46,000 bases of DNA from an uncultured bacterium (GTDB taxonomy: Bacteria > Acidobacteriota > Thermoanaerobaculia > Thermoanaerobaculales > Thermoanaerobaculaceae). Positions 41,879 through 46,000 of the stretch are shown in pieces. Location: the NCBI GenBank assembly GCA_937924755.1, contig CALEVZ010000015.1:1-46000 (forward strand). Direction: 5' to 3'. Position 1 is the stretch's first letter. Each line of letters opens with the position of its first letter. Made by a program: the position numbers and the translations under genes. Under the pieces are notes generated by a model. The model was not told where the DNA came from and made no database searches. It saw only the letters and a program-made list of their open reading frames with translations.

Positions 41879-42586
41879 CTACCTGGTCTTGAAGCGACGA
41901 ACGTACTCCGGGACCTTGGCGAGCGCCTGTGCCTCCTGCTCCGGTGGCATCTTCCGGTTGTACACGCTTCCCGGAGCCAGAGGCGTGCCCTCACCAGCGA
42001 GCGCAGCCTCGATGGCCGGGCGGAGCATCTCCAACTGGAGATCGTGGAGTCGCTCGCTGAGGTCGAAAATGCTGTCGTCCTCGTGCACCTCCATGGGCTG
42101 CCGAATCAAGATGGTGCCGGCATCGATCTGCTCATCGATGAGATGGGCGGTGACACCGGGGGGAATGTCGCCGAGGATGGACCACAACAACGCATCCAGA
42201 CCCCGCGCCTCGGGGATGAGGCCAGGGTGAAAATTGATGATGCCGCGGGAAAACCTCCGGATGATGTGAGCTTTCAGGATACGAGCCCCGGTGATGATGC
42301 CGAGATCGGGGGCGAGGGAGCAAAGCAGCTCTTCCGCCTCCGGCGCGTTGTGCGGCACCACCGAATAGGGGATCCCGAAGCGCCGCGCCACCGCCGAGGG
42401 ATGCACGGTTGCCGGGTGACGAATCTTGGTCCGCACCGAAGAGGGCGGAATACTGAGCTTGACGGGATCCGCCGCCAGCACGTGGGTGACGGTGTACCCC
42501 TCCACCAGCAGGCGGAGGAGCATGTCGTAGGTTTTCTTGTGCGGGAAGTTATAGGCAAAGACGACGATGCTGGCGGTTTGCGGCAC
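41879..42586 (-). CDS. Formyltransferase-like protein
   Basis: I start at the GTG (MPQTASIVVFAYN) because AAGGAGG lies 5 bases upstream; an ATG nine codons earlier has no ribosome site. 235 residues of the formyltransferase fold: DLGIITGARILKAHIIRRFSRGIINFHPGLIPEARGLDALLWSIL, with the N-x-H-P catalytic Asn and His, and VTAHLIDEQIDAGTIL with the catalytic Asp. It would transfer a formyl group from 10-formyl-tetrahydrofolate to an amino sugar. It is shorter than ArnA- or WlaRD-type enzymes at the C-terminus. A hydrolase use of the fold is possible. Confidence 0.85.
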   Translation of the reverse strand: MPQTASIVVFAYNFPHKKTYDMLLRLLVEGYTVTHVLAADPVKLSIPPSSVRTKIRHPATVHPSAVARRFGIPYSVVPHNAPEAEELLCSLAPDLGIITGARILKAHIIRRFSRGIINFHPGLIPEARGLDALLWSILGDIPPGVTAHLIDEQIDAGTILIRQPMEVHEDDSIFDLSERLHDLQLEMLRPAIEAALAGEGTPLAPGSVYNRKMPPEQEAQALAKVPEYVRRFKTR

Positions 42587-42632
42587 CACTTCCTCCTTCC
42601 TCGGTGGACTCATCCGCGAGAGGAGCGGGGGG

Positions 42633-43595
42633 CTATTTAACCCTGCGAATCAGTGCCAGTGCCTGAGGGTGGGGCGTTGCCCAGCCAACGCCTGGAGTCC
42701 CCCGACGAACGCCATACACGAACTCGATGGACGGCCGGGCATCCTCCAGCCCATGGCCCCGTCCGGCCAGCACCTCCTCGTACACACGCGTATGAAGATC
42801 CGTAAACCCTTCCGAAAATTCCACCTCTTCTCCGTCTACGGTGATCGACCGAAAGGTCGTCTTCTTGCCCGGCTCCGGCACGAAGGGGAGATCGGCCGTT
42901 TCCAGCGACAGGAACCACTGGACATCGGCACGTTCCAGCTCGATGGCGCCAGCGGCGCGGCGAGGTGTGGAGAGATGGAGTTCGGCTCGCTGCACCCGTC
43001 CAAAGAGCCAGAAGAGCAAATCGAAGAAATGGATGCCGATATTGGTGGCAATCCCTCCGGAGCGTTCCACGTCCCCCTTCCAGGAGTAGTCGTACCACGG
43101 GCCGCGGGTGGTGATATAGCTCAGACACACCTGGTGCCGGCGTCCGGACGTGTCGGCCAGGAGCCGCTCCCGCAGAGCAACCAGCGAGGGGTGGACGCGG
43201 AGCTGAAGCACCGTGAAGACTCGCCGCCCCGTCTCCGCCTCCAGCTCGGCGAGGGCGTCGAGATTCCAGGGGTTGAGGACAAGCGGCTTCTCGCACAGGG
43301 CATCCGCCCCGATTCGAAGTGCCAGCCGGATGTGGGCGTCGTGCAGGTGGTTGGGGGCGCACACACTCAAGTAGTGCACGCGGTTTTCCGGCTGCCGGCG
43401 GCGGAGCATCTCCAGGTGACGGTCGAACCTCTCAAACTCTGTAAAGAAGGCCGCCGAAGGGAAGAAGCCGTCGAGAACGCCCACGGAGTCGTGGGGGTCC
43501 ATGGCGGCGACCAGCCGGTTCCCGGTATCCCGAATCGCCCGCAGGTGCCGGGGCGCAACGAACCCGGCCACTCCAGTGATGGCGAAGTTACTCAT
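42633..43595 (-). CDS. wlbA: WlbA/WbpB-like UDP-GlcNAc uronate 3-dehydrogenase
   Basis: 320 residues from the ATG giving MSNFAITGVAGFVAPRHL. FVAPRHLRAIRDTGNRLVAAMDPHDSVGVLDGFFP, FFTEFERFDRHLEML and SVCAPNHLHDAHIRLALR are close to WlbA proteins, which oxidise C3 of UDP-GlcNAc uronate in the route to diacetamido uronic acids. EKPLVLNPWNLDAL holds the catalytic Lys. The 6-dehydrogenase at the right edge could supply its substrate. The matching WlbC-type aminotransferase and acetyltransferase are not adjacent; one of the DegT proteins might serve. Confidence 0.85.
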   Translation of the reverse strand: MSNFAITGVAGFVAPRHLRAIRDTGNRLVAAMDPHDSVGVLDGFFPSAAFFTEFERFDRHLEMLRRRQPENRVHYLSVCAPNHLHDAHIRLALRIGADALCEKPLVLNPWNLDALAELEAETGRRVFTVLQLRVHPSLVALRERLLADTSGRRHQVCLSYITTRGPWYDYSWKGDVERSGGIATNIGIHFFDLLFWLFGRVQRAELHLSTPRRAAGAIELERADVQWFLSLETADLPFVPEPGKKTTFRSITVDGEEVEFSEGFTDLHTRVYEEVLAGRGHGLEDARPSIEFVYGVRRGTPGVGWATPHPQALALIRRVK

Positions 43596-43678
43596 CCTTT
43601 CATGTCCTTTCGCGAACGCCACCTTCTCTCGAGCAGCCGGCCCACTGACGGTAACGCGATGGTTCTGGGTGGGCGGGA

Positions 43679-43684
43679 AGTATA
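43679..43684 (-). promoter_or_regulatory. -10 box upstream of the WlbA-like gene
   Basis: TATACT on the minus strand, about 84 bases before the WlbA-like start and in a 119-base gap. No good -35 is seen at 16-18 bases. It could drive the long run of genes from wlbA toward lower coordinates. Confidence 0.35.
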
Positions 43685-43714
43685 CCTGGCCAATACGTCG
43701 CCCCGGCCGTGAAA

Positions 43715-44449
43715 TCAGGAGGTGCGGGATTCCAGGCGCTCCACCCGCCCGAGGAGATCGTGGACCACGTTCTCCAGCGTCGTGATACGGCGATCGAGTT
43801 CGGCGAAGGAAAACTTGATCATGGCTTTCAGCTCGGCGAACTCGGCCATGACACGCTCCTCGAACCGCTGCTGGCGCTCCTCGAGCGTAGCAAGGCGGGT
43901 GTCCTGGGCGTCAAGGCGTTGGTCGATGGCGTCGAAGCGAGCGTCGTGCGCCTGCAATCGCTCCTCGATGGCGTCGAAGCGAGCGTCGTGCGCCTGCAAT
44001 CGCTCCTCGATGGCGTCGAAGCGAGCGTCGTGCGCCTGCAATCGCTCCTCGATGGCATCGAAGCGACGGTCGACAGCATCGAAGCGAGCGTCGTGCCACT
44101 GCAACCGCTCCTCGATGGCATCGAAGCGACGGTCGACAGCATCGAAGCGGCGGTCGTGCTCGTCGAAGCGGCGGTCGTGCTCGTCGAAGCGGCGGTCGTG
44201 GGCGTCGAAGCGGCGGTCGTGGGCGTCGAAGCGGGCCCTGGTCTCTTCCTTGAAGCTGCGCAGGTCTTCCTTGATGACGGCGACCTCCACCTCGAGCCGC
44301 ACCTGTCCGGCTTCCAGGCGGTCCAATCGCTGGTTGACCTCGTCGAATTTCGCCAAGAGGACCCTATGCCCCTCGGCGATGATGCGGGTCTGGCCCTCAA
44401 TCCGCTCGACGACGGCCGCGAAGTGGTGAAGCATTTCTTCCTGGGTCAT
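43715..44449 (-). CDS. Coiled-coil heptad-repeat protein
   Basis: 244 residues, no signal peptide or membrane segment. Nearly the whole chain is a coiled coil: IEGQTRIIAEGHRVLLAKFDEVNQRLDRLEA at the start, then 7-residue units FDAHDRR, FDEHDRR and FDAVDRR, then 14-residue units FDAIEERLQAHDAR, then a final helix ending LGRVERLE. The repeat units are in tandem at DNA level, so length may vary. ATG preceded by GAAGAAGAG. Similar proteins are often found as lone genes of unknown function. It lies between two sugar-nucleotide genes; a scaffold or chain-length role is possible but unsupported. Confidence 0.8.
   Translation of the reverse strand: MTQEEMLHHFAAVVERIEGQTRIIAEGHRVLLAKFDEVNQRLDRLEAGQVRLEVEVAVIKEDLRSFKEETRARFDAHDRRFDAHDRRFDEHDRRFDEHDRRFDAVDRRFDAIEERLQWHDARFDAVDRRFDAIEERLQAHDARFDAIEERLQAHDARFDAIEERLQAHDARFDAIDQRLDAQDTRLATLEERQQRFEERVMAEFAELKAMIKFSFAELDRRITTLENVVHDLLGRVERLESRTS
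43925..44050. repeat. Three identical 42-bp tandem repeats
   Basis: The unit starting GATGGCGTCGAAGCGAGCGT occurs three times without mismatch at 43925, 43967 and 44009. A degenerate extension to about 44230 is built of 21-base units (CGTCGAAGCGGCGGTCGTG plus two bases). Each 42-base unit codes 14 residues (two heptads) of the coiled-coil protein. Exact identity suggests recent slippage or recombination. Confidence 0.92.
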
Positions 44450-44482
44450 CTCTTCTTCGCTTTCGGTCTGCGCGCCGCTTCC

Positions 44483-44488
44483 ATTCTA
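44483..44488 (-). promoter_or_regulatory. Possible -10 box of the coiled-coil gene
   Basis: TAGAAT on the minus strand, 33 bases before the coiled-coil ATG, with a poor -35 (TTCGTT at 18 bases spacing). It lies in the 145-base gap after the epimerase gene. Weak support. Confidence 0.3.
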
Positions 44489-44594
44489 CTTCAGTCTTGT
44501 CTCGGGAACGAAGTCGCGCCTCCCTTTTCCCGGTTGCCAATCGGCCTTTCCATGCCCTTCGGCTGGAGGCTATGCACCGCTTTTCCTGCGCCGG

Positions 44595-45614
44595 TCATAC
44601 ACCGTAGTAGGCGCGGTACCACGCCACGAAGGCGCGGACGCCGTCGTCGATGGAGGTAGCAGGCCGGAAGCCCACATCCCGCGCCAGTTCGTCCACGTCG
44701 GCGTAGGTGGCCGGCACGTCGCCCGGCTGCATGGGCAGGTAGGTGCGGCGCGCCGGTCGGCCTACGGCACGCTCGATGGCGGCGATGAACTCCTCCAGCT
44801 CCACCGGGTTATTGTTGCCGATGTTGTAGAGCCGGTAGGGGGCGGGGCTCGAGCCCGGATCGGGGGCGTCGCCGGACCAGGCGGGGTTCGCCGCTGCCGG
44901 CTTTTCCAGCACCCGCACGACACCCTCCACGATGTCGTCAATGTAGGTGAAGTCCCGCCGCATGCGGCCGAAGTTGTAGACCTCGATGGGGTCTCCTCGC
45001 AGGATGGCGTAAGTGAACTTGAACAGCGCCATGTCCGGCCGCCCCCAGGGACCGTAGACGGTGAAGAAGCGCAGGCCCGTGCAGGGGATGTCGTACAGGT
45101 GGGCGTAGGTGTGGGCCATCAGTTCGTTGGCCTTCTTGGTGGCGGCGTAGAGGGACACGGGATGGTCCACGTTGTGGTGGACGGCAAAGGGCATCGCCGT
45201 GTTCAATCCGTACACCGACGAGGACGAGGCGAACACCAGATGCTCCACCGGGTGGTGCCGGCACCCCTCCAGGATGGTCATGAAGCCCTGGAGGTTGGCC
45301 TCCACGTAGGCCCAGGGGTTGACCAACGAGTACCGCACCCCCGCCTGGGCGGCCAGGTGCACCACCCGGGTGATGCCCCCGGAGGCGAAGAGCGCCGCCA
45401 TGCCGTCGCGGTCGGCCACGTCCAAGAGGGCGAACTCAAAACCTGGCCGGCCCTCCAGCTGTGCCAGGCGCGCCCGCTTGAGAGAAGGATCGTAGTAGTC
45501 GTTGAGATTGTCGAGTCCCATCACCTCGTCCCCCCGGGCGAGGAGACGGCTGGCCAGGTGAAAGCCGATGAAGCCGGCGACGCCGGTGATCAGGACTCTA
45601 CCCCTGGAGCTCAT
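44595..45614 (-). CDS. UDP-glucuronate 4-epimerase-type SDR
   Basis: 339 residues. VLITGVAGFIGFHLASRLLARGDEVMGLDNLNDYYDPSLKRARLAQL is the hallmark of bacterial UDP-glucuronate 4-epimerases (LpsL/Cap1J type), with GFIGFHLA and NDYYD. HLAAQAGVRYSLVNPWAYVEANLQGF, SSSSVYG and SLYAATKKANELMAHTY give the Ser, Tyr and Lys; FFTVYGPWGRPDMALFKF binds the sugar. It makes UDP-galacturonate from UDP-glucuronate. It starts 8 bases after the dehydrogenase gene, which would supply its substrate if that enzyme is a UDP-glucose dehydrogenase. Confidence 0.9.
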   Translation of the reverse strand: MSSRGRVLITGVAGFIGFHLASRLLARGDEVMGLDNLNDYYDPSLKRARLAQLEGRPGFEFALLDVADRDGMAALFASGGITRVVHLAAQAGVRYSLVNPWAYVEANLQGFMTILEGCRHHPVEHLVFASSSSVYGLNTAMPFAVHHNVDHPVSLYAATKKANELMAHTYAHLYDIPCTGLRFFTVYGPWGRPDMALFKFTYAILRGDPIEVYNFGRMRRDFTYIDDIVEGVVRVLEKPAAANPAWSGDAPDPGSSPAPYRLYNIGNNNPVELEEFIAAIERAVGRPARRTYLPMQPGDVPATYADVDELARDVGFRPATSIDDGVRAFVAWYRAYYGV

Positions 45615-45622
45615 GGGGTTCG

Positions 45623-46000
45623 CTAGGCCTTGACGACGTTGGGTCTCGGTTGCCGATACACGCCACGGGTGTCGACGATGAGGGGGGCGTGGGCGGCCAC
45701 GAGGGCCCAGTCCACCGCCGAGTGGTCGGTGGCGATGAGAGCGACGTCGCAGGCCGCCAGGGTGGCGGGGTCCAGGGGTACCGAACGCATGGGGGGCAGG
45801 TGGGGCCAGGAGCGCATGCGCGGCGCTACCGGGATGTGGGGGTCGTGGTAAGACACCTCGGCGCCCAGCCGCAGGAGGTGGTGGATCAGCTCGAAGGCCG
45901 GACTTTCCCGGGGATCGTCGATGTCCTTCTTGTAGGCGATGCCGAGCACCAGCACGCGGGCGCCCTTGACCGCCTTGCCGCGGTCGTTGAGGGCGAGGGT
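45623..46000 (-). CDS. Nucleotide-sugar dehydrogenase (partial, N-terminus beyond right edge)
   Basis: The last 125 residues of a UDP-sugar 6-dehydrogenase: LALNDRGKAVKGARVLVLGIAYKKDIDDPRESPAFELIHHLLRLGAEVSYHDPHIP is the C-terminal UDP-binding domain with the conserved Lys-Lys-Asp and Arg-Glu-Ser-Pro. The wording YKKDIDDPRESPA is that of the WbpA/WecC-like group, which oxidises UDP-GlcNAc or UDP-ManNAc, though UDP-glucose dehydrogenases are near relatives. Either substrate makes sense: WlbA needs UDP-GlcNAc uronate and the adjacent 4-epimerase needs UDP-glucuronate. The catalytic Cys lies outside the window. Confidence 0.88.
   Translation of the reverse strand, partial: TLALNDRGKAVKGARVLVLGIAYKKDIDDPRESPAFELIHHLLRLGAEVSYHDPHIPVAPRMRSWPHLPPMRSVPLDPATLAACDVALIATDHSAVDWALVAAHAPLIVDTRGVYRQPRPNVVKA

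Noticed and set aside
43709-44659. Plus-strand open frame with VRLQSLLDGVEAS repeats opposite the coiled-coil gene
   Set aside because: The repeats are the antisense of the 42-bp units. The minus-strand frame has proper heptads, an SD-like GAAGAAGAG and the same direction as its neighbours.
1-46000. CRISPR arrays, insertion sequences, integrases, tRNA or rRNA genes
   Set aside because: I looked for direct repeats with spacers, transposase motifs and conserved RNA segments and saw none. The only tandem repeats are in the coiled-coil gene.

Overview
The window is GC-rich bacterial DNA. The products (Wzx flippase, O-antigen ligase/polymerase, membrane sugar-1-phosphate transferase, nucleotide-sugar enzymes, a lasso-type peptide cluster) point to a free-living Gram-negative bacterium. 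No rRNA, tRNA or housekeeping gene is present, so the phylum cannot be fixed; an acidobacterial or proteobacterial host would fit. Nearly every gene lies on the minus strand, so transcription runs from high to low coordinates. The only plus-strand genes I accept are two small PqqD-like genes. No gene-free stretch exceeds 300 bases; the longest, 5915-6127, holds a hairpin and a -10 box.

Region A (1-6406) looks like a lasso peptide cluster. Its minus-strand genes, in transcription order, are a lasso cyclase (asparagine synthetase homologue), a 43-residue precursor that is easy to miss, an exported protein of unknown function, an HprK-like kinase, a sulfotransferase and an ABC transporter that runs off the left edge. 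Two tandem PqqD/RRE-type leader-binding proteins diverge from the cyclase. The precursor has the YxxPxL leader motif and a possible 16-residue core with Gly1 and Asp8 for an 8-residue macrolactam ring. No B2 (transglutaminase-like) leader protease is visible; it may lie beyond the left edge.

Region B (6453-29195) is the assembly and modification part of a surface polysaccharide locus: initiating sugar-phosphate transferase, several glycosyltransferases, Wzx, Wzy/ligase, two ATP-grasp ligases, a second asparagine-synthetase-like protein, aminotransferases, a polysaccharide deacetylase, a D-glucuronyl C5-epimerase and three sulfotransferases, one interrupted by an in-frame amber codon. Deacetylase, C5-epimerase and sulfotransferase are consecutive genes, the same set of activities that matures animal heparan sulfate. 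Many genes overlap by ATGA or GTGA, which suggests one translationally coupled operon.

Region C (29192-46000) makes sugar precursors. It carries most of a legionaminic-acid-type nonulosonate pathway (PtmE-like nucleotidyltransferase, LegB, LegC, NeuC/LegG, NeuB/LegI, NeuA/LegF, PtmA-like SDR, a hexapeptide acyltransferase). It also holds a uronic acid branch (nucleotide-sugar dehydrogenase, UDP-glucuronate 4-epimerase), four Gfo/Idh/MocA oxidoreductases including one WlbA-like, a formyltransferase-like protein, another sulfotransferase and a repeat-rich coiled-coil protein. The likely overall product is an acidic, sulfated polysaccharide containing uronic and nonulosonic acids, next to a separate lasso peptide cluster that also has a sulfotransferase.
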